Positions 19,127 to 31,128 of a stretch of 64,000 nucleotides of DNA are shown here, piece by piece. The position numbers and the translations under genes were made by a program. Within the stretch, counting starts at the first letter, position 1. Every line of letters starts with the position of its first letter. This DNA is from Stenotrophomonas maltophilia (GTDB lineage: Bacteria > Pseudomonadota > Gammaproteobacteria > Xanthomonadales > Xanthomonadaceae): NCBI RefSeq assembly GCF_006974125.1, contig NZ_CP037858.1, forward strand, positions 744,001 to 808,000. Direction: 5' to 3'. Under the pieces are notes generated by a model, which worked only from the letters and a program-made list of their open reading frames with translations, ran no database searches and was not told the origin of the DNA.

Positions 19127-19148
19127 GCACAGCCGCGTTGTGGATGCC

Positions 19149-20372
19149 ATGCACGTCGATACCCTCTGGTCCAACGTTCACCTGATCACCCTCGATGGCG
19201 AGGGCCTGGGTGTCATCCGCGATGGCGTACTGGCCTGCGCGGACGGGCGCATCGTCCACGTCGGTGCCGCCGGCAGCGATACCCACCTGCGGCCGACCAC
19301 CCGCATCGACGGCGAAGGCCGCTGGATCTCGCCGGGCCTGATCGACTGCCACACCCACCTGGTCTACGCCGGCAACCGCGCCAACGAATTCGAGCAACGC
19401 CTCCAGGGCGTCAGCTACGCCGACATCGCCCGCGCCGGCGGCGGCATCGTCTCCACCGTGCGCGCCACCCGCGCCGCCACGCCCGAGCAGCTGGCCAGCG
19501 AAAGCCGCCCGCGCCTGCTGGCGATGCGCGCCGAAGGTGTGACCACGATCGAGATCAAGTCCGGCTACGGCCTGACCCTGGCCGACGAGCGCAAGCAGCT
19601 GCAGGTCGCACGCGCACTGGGCGAGGAATGCCGGGTCAACGTGGTCACCACCTTTCTTGGCGCACACGCGATTCCGCCCGGCCGCGAGGCGCAGGAATAC
19701 ACCGATGAGGTGTGCGAGGTGATGATTCCGGCCATCGCCGCCGAAGGCCTGGCCGAAGCGGTGGATGTGTTCTGCGAGAACATCGCGTTTTCCCCGGCGC
19801 AGGCGCGGCAGGTGTTCGAGGCTGCGCGTGCGAACGGGCTGGCCGTGAAGATCCACGCCGAACAGCTGAGCAACCAGCACGGCGCCGAACTGGCCGCCGG
19901 TTTCGGCGCGCTGTCGGCCGACCATATCGAACATCTGGATGACGCCGGCATCGCCGCGATGGCCGCCGCCGGCACCGTCGCCGTGCTGCTGCCGGGCGCC
20001 TTCTATTTCACCCGCGATACCACCCTGCCGCCGATCGCTGCATTGCGCGCGGCCGGCGTGTCGCTGGCATTGGCCACCGACAGCAACCCGGGCACCTCGC
20101 CGCTGACCAGCCCGCTGCTGGCGATGAACATGGGTGCCACCCTGTTCCGCCTGACCGTGGATGAATGCATCGCCGGCTTCACCCGTGAAGCGGCGCGCGC
20201 GCTTGGCCATGGCGAGCGCATCGGCCGCCTCGCCGTCGGCCTGGACTGCGACCTGGCGATCTGGGACATCGATGCCCCCGCCGACCTGGTCTATCGCATT
20301 GGATTCAACCCGCTGCACGCGCGCGTGGTGCGCGGACAGCCCGACCTGCCTGCCTCCTGGAGCAACACATGA
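19149..20372 (+). CDS. hutI: Imidazolonepropionase
   Basis: The protein has 407 residues from the ATG at 19149; an in-frame GTG at 19140 would add three residues. It is an amidohydrolase-fold enzyme with the metal motif [16 protein letters not shown] near residue 65, [11 protein letters not shown] near 240, and [10 protein letters not shown] holding the metal Asp near 320. It opens the ring of 4-imidazolone-5-propionate to formimidoylglutamate. It leads hutI-hutH-hutG-hutU; its stop overlaps the hutH start by four bases (ATGA), which indicates coupled translation. Confidence 0.97.
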   Translation: MHVDTLWSNVHLITLDGEGLGVIRDGVLACADGRIVHVGAAGSDTHLRPTTRIDGEGRWISPGLIDCHTHLVYAGNRANEFEQRLQGVSYADIARAGGGIVSTVRATRAATPEQLASESRPRLLAMRAEGVTTIEIKSGYGLTLADERKQLQVARALGEECRVNVVTTFLGAHAIPPGREAQEYTDEVCEVMIPAIAAEGLAEAVDVFCENIAFSPAQARQVFEAARANGLAVKIHAEQLSNQHGAELAAGFGALSADHIEHLDDAGIAAMAAAGTVAVLLPGAFYFTRDTTLPPIAALRAAGVSLALATDSNPGTSPLTSPLLAMNMGATLFRLTVDECIAGFTREAARALGHGERIGRLAVGLDCDLAIWDIDAPADLVYRIGFNPLHARVVRGQPDLPASWSNT

Positions 20373-21910
20373 GCAACACCCTGGTTCTTCGCCCCGGCCA
20401 TGTCACTCTCGCCCAGTGGCGGCAGGTCTATCGCGGCGTGCCGCTGGCACTGGACCCGGCTGCACTGCCGGTGGTGCGCGCCAGCGCCGCAGCCGTCGCC
20501 ACCATCGTCGCCAAGGGCGCGCCGGTGTATGGCATCAACACCGGCTTCGGCAAGCTGGCCAGCGTGCGCATCGAGCGCGAGGACCTGGCCACCCTGCAAC
20601 GCAATATCGTGCTCTCGCACGCTGCCGGCGTGGGCGAACCGATGCCGGCCAGCGTGGTGCGGCTGATGATGGCGCTGAAGCTGGTCAGCCTCGCGCAGGG
20701 CGCTTCGGGCATCCGCGAGGAAACCCTGCTGCTGCTGGAAGCGATGCTGGTCAAGGGCGTGCTGCCGGTGGTACCGGCGCAGGGCTCGGTCGGCGCGTCA
20801 GGCGACCTCGCGCCGCTCTCGCATCTGGCCAGCGTGATGCTGGGCGTCGGCGAAGCCTTCATGGGTGACCAGCGTCTGCCGGCAACCGACGCACTGGCGC
20901 GTGCCGGCCTGCAGCCGATCGAGCTGGGCGCAAAGGAAGGCCTGGCCCTGCTCAACGGCACCCAGTTCTCCACCGCCTATGCACTGGCCGGCCTGTTCGA
21001 GATCGAGACCGTGTTCCAGGCGGCGCTGGTCACCGGCGCGCTGTCGGTGGAAGCAGCCAAGGGTTCCGACACACCGTTCGACCCGCGCATCCATGCCATC
21101 CGCGGCCAGCGCGGGCAGATCGCCACTGCCGCCACCCTGCGCACCCTGATGCAGGGTTCGGACATCCGCGAATCGCACCGTGACAACGACGTGCGCGTGC
21201 AGGACCCGTACTGCCTGCGCTGCCAGCCGCAGGTGATGGGCGCGGCGCTGGACATCCTGCGCCAGGCCGCGACCACGCTGGAAATTGAAGCCAACGGCGT
21301 GTCCGACAATCCGCTGGTGTTCACCGATACCGGCGAAGCGCTGTCCGGCGGCAACTTCCACGCCGAGCCGGTGGCCTTCGCGGCCGACATGCTGGCGATG
21401 GCGGTGTGCGAGATCGGCTCGATCAGCGAGCGCCGCCTGGCGATGCTGGTGGACCCGGCACTGTCCGGCCTGCCCGCGTTCCTGACCCCGCGCCCTGGCC
21501 TGAATTCCGGCTTCATGATTCCGCAGGTGACCGCCGCCGCGCTGGTTTCGGAAAACAAGCAGCGCGCCTACCCGGCCAGTGTTGATTCGATCCCGACCTC
21601 GGCCAACCAGGAAGACCATGTGTCGATGGCCGCGCATGGCGCGCGCCGCCTGATGCAGATGGCCGAGAACGCCGCCAACGTGATCGGCATCGAACTGCTG
21701 GCCGCTGCGCAGGGCTGCGACTTCCACGCCCCGCTGCGCTCCAGCGCCGCGCTGGAAAGCGTGCGCGCCACTCTGCGTGCGCAGGTGCCGACGCTGGAAG
21801 AAGACCGCTACTTCCATCCGGACATGGTGACCGCCACCAATCTGGTGCGCAGTGGCGCGCTGGCGCAGGGCCTGGCCGACCTGCTGCCAACCGTGGAACC
21901 GCAGGTATGA
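20369..21910 (+). CDS. hutH: Histidine ammonia-lyase
   Basis: The protein has 513 residues, the usual length. The Ala143-Ser144-Gly145 triad in [15 protein letters not shown] cyclises to the MIO cofactor that removes ammonia from histidine, giving urocanate. Other family segments are [11 protein letters not shown] and the active-site loop [20 protein letters not shown]. Start and end overlap hutI and hutG by four bases each. Urocanate, its product, is the expected inducer of HutC. Confidence 0.98.
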   Translation: MSNTLVLRPGHVTLAQWRQVYRGVPLALDPAALPVVRASAAAVATIVAKGAPVYGINTGFGKLASVRIEREDLATLQRNIVLSHAAGVGEPMPASVVRLMMALKLVSLAQGASGIREETLLLLEAMLVKGVLPVVPAQGSVGASGDLAPLSHLASVMLGVGEAFMGDQRLPATDALARAGLQPIELGAKEGLALLNGTQFSTAYALAGLFEIETVFQAALVTGALSVEAAKGSDTPFDPRIHAIRGQRGQIATAATLRTLMQGSDIRESHRDNDVRVQDPYCLRCQPQVMGAALDILRQAATTLEIEANGVSDNPLVFTDTGEALSGGNFHAEPVAFAADMLAMAVCEIGSISERRLAMLVDPALSGLPAFLTPRPGLNSGFMIPQVTAAALVSENKQRAYPASVDSIPTSANQEDHVSMAAHGARRLMQMAENAANVIGIELLAAAQGCDFHAPLRSSAALESVRATLRAQVPTLEEDRYFHPDMVTATNLVRSGALAQGLADLLPTVEPQV

Positions 21911-22757
21911 ACGCCCATCCCGAATGGCTGACGGTGCACGAGGGCGATGCCCCGTTGATCGTCAGCTTCCCGCATACCGGCAGCGAACTGCCGCACGACC
22001 TGATCGGCGACTACCACTCGCCGTGGCTGGCCCGTCGCGACGCCGACTGGTGGGTGCACGAGCTGTACGACTTCGTGCGTGGCATGGGCGCGACCACGGT
22101 GCGCTCGGCGATCTCGCGTTCGGTGATCGACCTCAACCGTGACCCCAGCGGGGTCTCGCTGTACCCGGGCCAGAACACCACCGGCCTGTGCCCGCTGACC
22201 ACCTTCGACAACCAGCCGCTCTATCACGCTGGACGCGAGCCGGATGACGCCGAGATCGCGCGTCGCCGCGACACGTATTTCCTGCCTTACCACGATGCGC
22301 TGGCCGCACAGATCACGCGCCTGCGCGCGAAGTTCGGCACGGTCGTGGTGTATGACGCACACTCCATCCGCTCGCACATCCCGCACCTGTTCGAAGGCGA
22401 GCTGCCGCAGTTCAACCTTGGTACCGCCGGCCCCTCCGGTGCGCCGGATACCTCCTGCGACAACGCGTTGAGCGATGTGGTAGAGAACCTGCTGAAGATC
22501 AGTGGCATGAGCCAGGTGCGCAACGGCCGCTTCAAGGGCGGCTGGATCACCCGCCACTACAGCAACGTCGCCGGCGGCGTGCACAGCCTGCAGATGGAGC
22601 TGGCCTGCCGCGGCTATATGCACGAACCCTTGCCGGACCAGGTGGACGAACACAGCTGGCCCACCCCGCTCGACCCCGACCACGCCGCACCGCTGCGCCA
22701 CACCCTGGCGCAGGTGCTCAACGCCTGCCTTGAATTCGCTACGAACCGGAGCGCCGC

Positions 22758-22761
<4 letters not shown>
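21907..22761 (+). CDS. hutG: N-formylglutamate deformylase
   Basis: The protein has 284 residues of the N-formylglutamate amidohydrolase family. [14 protein letters not shown] near residue 20, [15 protein letters not shown] near 75 and [11 protein letters not shown] near 155 are conserved metal-site and substrate segments. It cuts N-formylglutamate to glutamate and formate, the final step. It is not the arginase-fold HutG of enterics, which fits the presence of HutF. It overlaps hutH and hutU by four bases each. Confidence 0.96.
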
Positions 22762-24425
<1,664 letters not shown>

Positions 24426-24430
24426 TGCGG

Positions 24431-24453
24431 GGTTGCCGGCCAGCGGCCGGCAC
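24431..24453. repeat. SMAG-like hairpin after hutU without GTAG
   Basis: GGTTGCCGGCC-AGC-GGCCGGCAC is the same hairpin as at 58528, but CACG replaces CACTAC, so the GTAG head is lost. It lies six bases past the hutU stop and may protect the mRNA end. Confidence 0.85.
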
Positions 24454-24687
24454 GCACATCATCCGGTGCCATCAGGGCAATGCGCGGCAGTGTCCCCGAT
24501 CCGCCGGCGTGCATGCCATGGAAGAGGCTTGCGCCAGCTTCAGTGGCATCGCACCTAAAGTTGCGCGGTGCCCTGCCGATACCGGAGATCAACAAGGAAT
24601 GTTGCCCTCCGGCCTGTTTACTCGGGCCAGCGCCCCTGTGGGCTCATTCCTTTCTGATGAACTCTTCTGCTGAAAGGAATCCACTGT

Positions 24688-24909
24688 ATGGCTCACGAAA
24701 TCACCATGGATCTTGCCACCAAGTTCGTACTGCACAAGGACGTCGAACTTGCCGTCAGGAAAGATGGAAAGCTGCTCGGTACCGCTCTGATCAGCAAAGG
24801 CAACATCGAATGGGTGCCCGCAGGCAATTCGGTGAACAAGAAGCGGCTGAGCTGGGCCAGGTTTGCTGAGCTGATGCAGGACCAGGGCAAGGATGTGAAG
24901 ATCAAGTAG
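24688..24909 (+). CDS. Conserved small protein, unknown
   Basis: The protein has 73 residues. The ribosome site GAAAGGAA precedes the ATG. The sequence (HEITMDLATKFVLHKDVELAVRKDG, GTALISKGNIEWVP, NKKRLSWARFAELM) is compact, charged and lacks a signal peptide. Its pattern is like small proteins widespread in gammaproteobacteria that are annotated only as hypothetical. It stands alone, with lower GC upstream. Confidence 0.75.
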   Translation: MAHEITMDLATKFVLHKDVELAVRKDGKLLGTALISKGNIEWVPAGNSVNKKRLSWARFAELMQDQGKDVKIK

Positions 24910-25002
24910 ATCGATCGCGGATTGCCACATCGCCCTGCGACGGAGTCTCAGTGCCAGGACTTCGTCTGAATCCCGTTCTGCACCATCGAGATGTTCTCTC
25001 CA

Positions 25003-25659
25003 ATGAGCGTTCTTCAACGTCTGCTACTTGTCGCCACCTGCATTGCGGTCACTGGGCCTGCGAGCGCAGCAAACCAGATCAGCACAAAGCTCCCATACGA
25101 GACCCGGATCAGCCCGCTCGTTATTCTGGATGCGAACAATGAGGGTTCCTGCGCACTGCCCTCGCCGGATGGGCGTCGCCGCACTCCCTACTTCCCTGAT
25201 CTCAGGCAGCGTTGCAGCATCCTTGCACAAGCCCTGTTTGCGTCACTCACTACCCGCGGCTTCGACGCAAAAATGGAATCCTTCACGCCTGATGCACCCA
25301 TCGGCTACAAGGAGTATTACGCCGCGTTCGCTGAGTGGAAGCGAGGCGTAATTGAAAAGTACCCCGATCGGTACGTGCTGACTTACCACGGACTGGTGGA
25401 CGAGAGAAAGCAAAGCTACCTGGTGATGAATCTGTCCGGACCAGGCGACGGCGAACGCCCGCTGCTTGGCACGATTGAGCTCAGCAAGGACCAGATGTGG
25501 ACCGTTACCAAGCTCGGCGATACGAACTTCATTGGCCCGACCCCGTTGCCGCGCCTCATCGAGCTGCTGAGCAACACCCTGGAGGAGCGCTGTCCGACCC
25601 GCGGGTTCATGCGTAACTGCTATGGCCGTGGCTGGCTCATGGACAAGAGCCCCAGGTAA
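25003..25659 (+). CDS. Secreted hypothetical protein
   Basis: The protein has 218 residues from the ATG at 25003; an ATG at 24991 is also possible. A signal peptide (LLLVATCIAVTGPASAANQ) is clear. The mature part has three Cys near each end (SCAL, QRCS, RCPTRGFMRNC), which suggests disulfides in the periplasm. No domain is recognised. Codon use and GC look lower than in the core genes. It may be an exported accessory protein. Confidence 0.7.
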   Translation: MSVLQRLLLVATCIAVTGPASAANQISTKLPYETRISPLVILDANNEGSCALPSPDGRRRTPYFPDLRQRCSILAQALFASLTTRGFDAKMESFTPDAPIGYKEYYAAFAEWKRGVIEKYPDRYVLTYHGLVDERKQSYLVMNLSGPGDGERPLLGTIELSKDQMWTVTKLGDTNFIGPTPLPRLIELLSNTLEERCPTRGFMRNCYGRGWLMDKSPR

Positions 25660-25932
25660 GGCCTCAGCCACAATCGATAGGGTGTCGGCCACCGACCGGC
25701 ATCACCGCCATCAGGAAATACAGGAAACCACGCACAGCACGCCTTTCATGACCGCTACGGACCTGCGTGCAACGCTCGACTGCCGCCACGCCTTCTATCC
25801 GGGCATACCCGCATGATCCCGTGTGGCACGAAGCCCATCCGCTCATGCATGCGTGATCCATCGAACAGGGCCCGCTTGACCCCACCTGCAGCCGTGACCA
25901 ACATGCGCCATCTCCGCTGACGGATCACCGCG

Positions 25933-27369
25933 ATGTACCGCACCCTTGCTGCTGCATTGCTCTGCGCCCTGTTCGCTGCTCCACCCGCTTCTGCGCGTGG
26001 GCTTCCCGTCGGCCTCTCTTCACAGCTCGAAGCCCAACTGCAGACCAACCGCGAGCGTTACGGCATCGCCGGGCAAGCGGTGCTGGTCGCCCACAGCGGT
26101 CAGGTGCTCTACCAGGGCGCCAGCGGCGAGCGTGACCCGGCCACCCACGCGCCGGCTACCATCGATTCCATTTTCACAGCGCAGTCGATGGCCAAGCTGC
26201 TGACCAGCACGCTGGTGATGCAGCTGGTCGATCAAGGCAAGGTGGATCTGGACGCACCGGCCAGCCGCTATGTTCCGGACCTGCCGACTGCATGGCAGGC
26301 GATCCACGTGCGCGATTTCCTCAACCACAGCTCCGGTATCGCCGAGTACTACGACCGCGTGGACAACCGCTGGGTGAGCAAGGGCTACCCCGGCGTTGCC
26401 CCCGATCTTGCCGCTGCACTGAAGGTGGCCGGCGCGGCGCCGATGCAGTTCGCGACCGGCAGCCGCGTGCAGTACACCCAGGCCAACTACCTGGTGCTGA
26501 CGGCGTTGCTGCAAGCGCACTATCGCAAGCCCTACCCGGCCATCGCGCGCGAACGCATCCTGCAACCGTTGAAGATGACCAGCACCTCATGGGGCGTCAC
26601 CAGCGTGCCAGCCACGCGCGCGGCGGTGCCTTACATCGGCAAGGACGGCCAACTGCAGCCCGCCAATGAAGATGCCTGGCCGCACTATGGCTGGGGCCAC
26701 GCCGATCTGCAGACCACCGTGGGCGACATGAACCGTTTCCTGCAGGCGCTGGCGACCGGCAAGCTGGTGCGCACGGCGACCCTGGAAAAACTCTGGCAGC
26801 CGCAGAAACTGGCCGGTGGCGGCAACAACTTCTTCTCCACCGGTTGGGACACCACCCGCAGCGATGGCTACACCCAGGTTGGCCACGATGGTGGCACCCG
26901 CGTGCGGGCGCGGCTGGCCTACAAGGGCAGCCTGGCCAGCGGTTACTGGGTGTTCGTGTACCTGACCAACGGCAGTGCCCGCAATGTCTGGTCGAGCACA
27001 CTGGTGGAGAGCACGATGGCGGTGGCCGCGCCGAAGGAATTCCCGCACGCGGTGTTGTCCGAACGCTTGATTGCCTATGCGCTGGATGATGATGCGGGCG
27101 CTGCACCAGCCCTGCGCGCATGGTTGCGCGACAGCAGCGGCATTGCGACCGATGAACTGGAGCGTGCGATCAATGCCGATGGCTATGCCATCCGCGAGAG
27201 CCTTGGTGCCAGCAAGGCACTGAAAGTGTTCGCGCTCAACGCCGAACTGTATCCGGATTCGGCCAACGCGTGGGACAGCCTGGCCGAGTGCCATGCGGCA
27301 TTGGGCGATAGGGAAACGGCTGATCGGCTGTATGCGAAGGCCAAGGCGCTGGCGAAGCCCTCGCCCTAA
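25933..27369 (+). CDS. Serine hydrolase of the beta-lactamase/PBP fold
   Basis: The protein has 478 residues with a signal peptide ending in ASARG. The catalytic SxxK is SMAK (IFTAQSMAKLLTS) near residue 85. The second motif is YTQ (GSRVQYTQANYLV) rather than YxN. HDGG takes the place of the third KTG-like motif. The family includes class C beta-lactamases, D-aminopeptidases and esterases such as EstB; a role in antibiotic resistance is not implied. The C-terminal 70 residues (SKALKVFALNAELYPDSANAWDSLAECHAALGD) form a TPR-like tail. It is probably periplasmic. Confidence 0.9.
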   Translation: MYRTLAAALLCALFAAPPASARGLPVGLSSQLEAQLQTNRERYGIAGQAVLVAHSGQVLYQGASGERDPATHAPATIDSIFTAQSMAKLLTSTLVMQLVDQGKVDLDAPASRYVPDLPTAWQAIHVRDFLNHSSGIAEYYDRVDNRWVSKGYPGVAPDLAAALKVAGAAPMQFATGSRVQYTQANYLVLTALLQAHYRKPYPAIARERILQPLKMTSTSWGVTSVPATRAAVPYIGKDGQLQPANEDAWPHYGWGHADLQTTVGDMNRFLQALATGKLVRTATLEKLWQPQKLAGGGNNFFSTGWDTTRSDGYTQVGHDGGTRVRARLAYKGSLASGYWVFVYLTNGSARNVWSSTLVESTMAVAAPKEFPHAVLSERLIAYALDDDAGAAPALRAWLRDSSGIATDELERAINADGYAIRESLGASKALKVFALNAELYPDSANAWDSLAECHAALGDRETADRLYAKAKALAKPSP

Positions 27370-27377
27370 ACCCTGCT

Positions 27378-27466
27378 GTAGAGCCGAGCCCATGCTCGGC
27401 TGCTCTTCGTTGCGATCGCAGGAGACCCGCGCTGCGCGCGATAGCCGAGCATGGGCTCGGCTCTAC
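27378..27466. repeat. Inverted pair of SMAG elements
   Basis: Two hairpins with GTAGAGCCGAGC/GCTCGGCT arms face each other, at 27378-27401 and 27443-27466, with a 41-bp spacer. They lie between the serine hydrolase and the TonB receptor. Confidence 0.95.
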
Positions 27467-27562
27467 ATGGATGATACGGGCGGCCATACGCGAGCGACGG
27501 GTGACGTGACGCTGCCGACCTGTTAACTTGCGCGCCACTTTTGTGGTTTACAGTATTTCCGC

Positions 27563-29680
27563 ATGTTGCTCTCGCCGTACCGCCCCACCCCGTCGCTGCT
27601 GTTCCTGGCCGTCTCCCTCGGCCTCACATCCACCGCCGCTGCCACTGGCGCCCCGCAGGCCACCACCCTCGATGCCGTACGGGTCACCGCTGCCGCCGAT
27701 GCCAGCGCCCAGGCGCGCGAGGCGTTGAAGCGCGTGCCCGGCGCCAGCAACGTCATCGACGTGGCCAAGGCCGGCAGCCGCCTGTCCTCCAGCGCCGATG
27801 TGCTGGCCTACCAGCCGGGCATCAGCGCGCAGTCGCCGGGCAACGAGGGCACCAAGATCTCGATCCGTGGCTCGGGCATCAATCGCGGGCCGGGCGCGCA
27901 TGCCTCGGGCATCGCCGTGTCGATCGACGGCCTGCCGCTGACCGGACCGGGCGGCACGCCCTACGAGCTGCTGGAACCGCTGTGGCTGTCGCGCGTGGAG
28001 GTGCTGCGCGGGGCCAATGGTTTCGAACGTGGCGCGCTGGCACTTGGCGGTGCCATCGATTACGTCAGCCGCAGCGGGCGTGATTCGGCTGGCGTGCAAT
28101 TGCATTACGAGGCCGGCAGCCGTGGCTACCAGAAGCGCGGTCTCAGCTGGGGCGGCGTCAGCGGCGACGTCGATTACTTCCTGGCCTACACCGATACCGA
28201 ATTCGACGGCTACCAGCGCCATGCGCGCGGCGACGGCAAGGGCGCGATGGCCAACATCGGCTGGCAGATCACGCCCGACCTGCAGACGCGCTTCTTCGTG
28301 CGCTATCGCGAAACCAACCACGAAACACCCGGACGCCTGACCCGCGACCAGATCCGCAATGACCCGCACGCGGCGAACGCAGCCAACCTGGCCATCGATG
28401 CGCGCCGCCCGCAACCCGGCAGCACCTGGGTGGGCAATGTCACCACGCTGCAGATCGATGAGGACTCCTCATTGCAGGCCGGGCTGGTCTATCACAAGTA
28501 CCCGATGGACTTGAACGAGAGCCTGTACCGCCAGCAACTGGACTACGCCAACCTCAACGCCACGCTGGACTATCGCCACCGCCACCGGCTGTTCGGGCTG
28601 GACAGTGAAACCACCGTCGGCCTGCGCGTCACCCACGACCTGGACGCCGACGTGCGCGAGTCGCTGCGCTTTGCCAGCAACGGCTATGCCGCCGGCACGC
28701 GCACGCGTGATTTCCGCCACCACGGCACCGACAGCACGCTGCACGTCGGCAATACCCTCACCTTCAACGACCGCCTGCGCATGGAGACCGGGCTGGCGCT
28801 GATCAACACCCGCCGCGACGTGCAGGTGACCTGGCCAAACAGCGGCGGTCAACTGCGCGATCATGACTGGGACTACGCGCCGCGGCTGGGCTTCACCTGG
28901 CAGTACAGCCCGCACACGCAATGGTTCGGCAACCTCAGCCGCTCGGTGGAGGCGCCGCATCCGTGGTCGATGATCTGGGGTTCCAACCAGTACTTCGGGC
29001 CGGGCAATGGCCCCTCCACCGGCCGCCAGCGCGCGCCGGTACCGATGCAGAACCAGGCCGCCACCACGCTGGAACTGGGTGCGCGCGGCGACGCTGTGCT
29101 GGGGCGCTGGGAACTGACCGGCTACTACGCGCACATCAACCACGAGCTGCTGAGCGTGGAGCTGCAACCGGTACCGAACCTGTTCATCGCAGAGAACAAC
29201 GCCAGCCCCACCGTGCACCGTGGCATCGAAGCCGGCTTGGACAGCACGCTGTGGCAGGCCGCGCCGGGGCGCCTGTCCTTGCGCCAGGCGTACACCTTCA
29301 GTGATTTCCGTTACCGCCACGACGCGCGCTTCGGCAGCAACCGCCTGCCGGGCCTGCCGCGCCACAGCTACCAGGCCGAGCTGCGTTTCGATCACGCCTC
29401 CGGCCTCTATGCTGCACTGAACGCCGAATACGCCTCGCGCATCGCAGTGGACTACGCCAACAGCTACTGGGCCGACAGCCATGTGATCTTCGGCAGCCGC
29501 ATCGGCTACGACGCACCCGGTGGCCGCTGGCAGGCGTGGGCGGAGATGCGCAACATCGGCAACCGCCACTATGCCGCCACGGTCACGCCGGGCTACGACG
29601 ACGCCGGCAAGGATGTCGCGCGCTCGACGCCAGGCGAAGGCCGTGGCGTCTATGCCGGCGTGCGCTGGCGCTTTGACTGA
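27563..29680 (+). CDS. TonB-dependent outer-membrane receptor
   Basis: The protein has 705 residues. A signal peptide (LLFLAVSLGLTSTAAATG) precedes a TonB box-like region (TTLDAVRVTAA). A plug domain follows (about 60-170: VLAYQPGISAQSPGNEGTKISIRGSG, GIAVSIDGLPLTG, VEVLRGANGFERGALALGGAIDYVSR), then a 22-strand barrel ending in the aromatic WRFD. It imports a siderophore or other bulky ligand, with energy from TonB; the FecA/PupB-like plug favours iron chelates. No N-terminal signalling domain is present. No Fur box was identified with confidence upstream. Two TonB-like genes lie 18 kb away. Confidence 0.93.
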   Translation: MLLSPYRPTPSLLFLAVSLGLTSTAAATGAPQATTLDAVRVTAAADASAQAREALKRVPGASNVIDVAKAGSRLSSSADVLAYQPGISAQSPGNEGTKISIRGSGINRGPGAHASGIAVSIDGLPLTGPGGTPYELLEPLWLSRVEVLRGANGFERGALALGGAIDYVSRSGRDSAGVQLHYEAGSRGYQKRGLSWGGVSGDVDYFLAYTDTEFDGYQRHARGDGKGAMANIGWQITPDLQTRFFVRYRETNHETPGRLTRDQIRNDPHAANAANLAIDARRPQPGSTWVGNVTTLQIDEDSSLQAGLVYHKYPMDLNESLYRQQLDYANLNATLDYRHRHRLFGLDSETTVGLRVTHDLDADVRESLRFASNGYAAGTRTRDFRHHGTDSTLHVGNTLTFNDRLRMETGLALINTRRDVQVTWPNSGGQLRDHDWDYAPRLGFTWQYSPHTQWFGNLSRSVEAPHPWSMIWGSNQYFGPGNGPSTGRQRAPVPMQNQAATTLELGARGDAVLGRWELTGYYAHINHELLSVELQPVPNLFIAENNASPTVHRGIEAGLDSTLWQAAPGRLSLRQAYTFSDFRYRHDARFGSNRLPGLPRHSYQAELRFDHASGLYAALNAEYASRIAVDYANSYWADSHVIFGSRIGYDAPGGRWQAWAEMRNIGNRHYAATVTPGYDDAGKDVARSTPGEGRGVYAGVRWRFD

Positions 29681-29726
29681 TCGCCTCAGGCGGCGCCGGA
29701 TGTGATCCGGCGCCGTCATTCCAGGG

Positions 29727-30245
29727 TCAGCCAATACGCCAGGCCGGCAGGCGTTCGCTGCGCTTCCAGATGGAGGGCGCGAAACCAATCAACACCAGCG
29801 CCGCCAGCCACTTCGGTGAGGTATTGAGCAGTGTCGAGGTGAGCGAGCCATCGACGGGGGCGGCCATTTCCTGCCACGGGTTGTAACCCAGGTAGACGAC
29901 GCTGCCAGCCCACCACAGCAACGCCGCACCGACACCCACCAGCAGCAGGGACAGCGTGCGGCAGGTCCAGCGCTGCGACGTGGTGCCCCATTCCCGCGAC
30001 GCCGCGATCAGCAGGCCCACCACCAGCAGCGACACCAGTGCAACCAGCCCGATATCGACCTTGTGCCCGATACGCTCATAGCTGCAGGCGCGGCATTGGG
30101 CCTCCTCCGCGGCGGTAGCGGCTTCGGCGGTATCGGCCTGCCCGGCTGCAGGCTGCGCCAGTGCTGCAAACGGCATCAGTACTGCCAGCAGCGTCACCAT
30201 GATCCAACGAAACAACGTCCTGTTCTTGCGTGCAGCGACATCCAT
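29727..30245 (-). CDS. Small membrane protein, unknown
   Basis: The protein has 172 residues; GAGGAAG precedes the ATG at 30245. One N-terminal helix or signal (IMVTLLAVLMPFAALAQ) is followed by a CRAC motif and three membrane helices (IGLVALVSLLVVGLLIAA, LSLLLVGVGAALLWWAG, WLAALVLIGFAPSIW). No family is recognised. It lies 13 bp after the tandem paralogue pair on the same strand and is probably the last gene of that operon. Confidence 0.72.
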   Translation of the reverse strand: MDVAARKNRTLFRWIMVTLLAVLMPFAALAQPAAGQADTAEAATAAEEAQCRACSYERIGHKVDIGLVALVSLLVVGLLIAASREWGTTSQRWTCRTLSLLLVGVGAALLWWAGSVVYLGYNPWQEMAAPVDGSLTSTLLNTSPKWLAALVLIGFAPSIWKRSERLPAWRIG

Positions 30246-30258
30246 GCGCTCTTCCTCG

Positions 30259-31128
30259 TCAGTGGTTGTACGTCCAGGGCCGCAGTACGCGGCCGTCCCA
30301 TACGCCGCCAAGACCTCGTTCCGGGGGGTCGGCCATCCAGCGTCCTTGTTCGCGATGCAGTACGACAAGCTCCCGGTAGACGAAATCGCCGGAACACGAA
30401 TCCCAGGCGACCGCGATCATAGCCCACTGCCCATCGACGCTGAAAACGGGCCGGGTCAGATAGGCGAAGTGGTCGTATGTCCGAGTCGGCCCATGCTCCG
30501 TTGCCCCGCATCCCTGCTCCCGCAGCGCTCGAAGCCCCGCGCTGTCCATCCGCTGCGCACCAGCCAATGCGGCGCTTGGCACTGACATGGAACGGCGATT
30601 GGCGGGAACCAGGTCCGCCTGCAGCTGCAACCGCAGCGCATGGATGTCAGGCGGCCACCGGTCGTCCAGCGGCAGGACCAGATCGTCCACCTCCTGGCAG
30701 GTGGAGGCACTGCTGCCCGGCCAGCAATAGGGCAAGGTCTGCTCCATCACGTAGATGTCCTCCCCCACCGCGTCGGTCAACTGCGGCTGCTCCTGCGGGC
30801 GCCATTGATCGACGCGCGTGGACGGCGTCTGCGGTGCGCTGGGCACCGCGCTCAGCGAGGTTGGCAGAACTGGCGTTGGCTGCGGCAATGCGGGTGGAAG
30901 GGGAAATGGCGGCCTCTGCCGGATCGCCAGCGCCATCGCCGCAGCCTGCATCTGCGCCGTTCCCAGGTTGACCGGTGGCGGACCGATCGCCTGCTGCCAC
31001 CTCGGGCGCAGGCTGCAGATCCCGGCCATGAGAGCCAAAGCCGACAGCGCCGCCGCCAGCGATGCAATGTGCCGCCAGGCGATCCGTTGTTGGCAGTCAC
31101 GGCCTGGCTTGAAAGACGTATCTGTCAT
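30259..31128 (-). CDS. Anchored unknown protein, paralogue B
   Basis: The protein has 289 residues from the ATG at 31128, which overlaps the stop of the upstream paralogue by one base (TGATG). One N-terminal helix (IASLAAALSALALMAGI) is followed by a juxtamembrane block, WQQAIGPPPVNLGTAQMQ. A Pro-rich linker and a globular domain with Cys pairs (CWPGSSASTC, CGATE, DSCSGD) follow. RPVFSVDGQWAMIAVAWDSC matches RPVFSLDGNWAMASIASDLC in the partner. The topology suggests a periplasmic domain anchored in the inner membrane. Function unknown. Confidence 0.78.
   Translation of the reverse strand: MTDTSFKPGRDCQQRIAWRHIASLAAALSALALMAGICSLRPRWQQAIGPPPVNLGTAQMQAAAMALAIRQRPPFPLPPALPQPTPVLPTSLSAVPSAPQTPSTRVDQWRPQEQPQLTDAVGEDIYVMEQTLPYCWPGSSASTCQEVDDLVLPLDDRWPPDIHALRLQLQADLVPANRRSMSVPSAALAGAQRMDSAGLRALREQGCGATEHGPTRTYDHFAYLTRPVFSVDGQWAMIAVAWDSCSGDFVYRELVVLHREQGRWMADPPERGLGGVWDGRVLRPWTYNH

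Noticed and set aside
25933..27369. Acquired beta-lactamase resistance gene
   Set aside because: The protein has the general SxxK hydrolase fold but lacks the YxN and KTG set of true class C enzymes. Family membership alone does not imply resistance.
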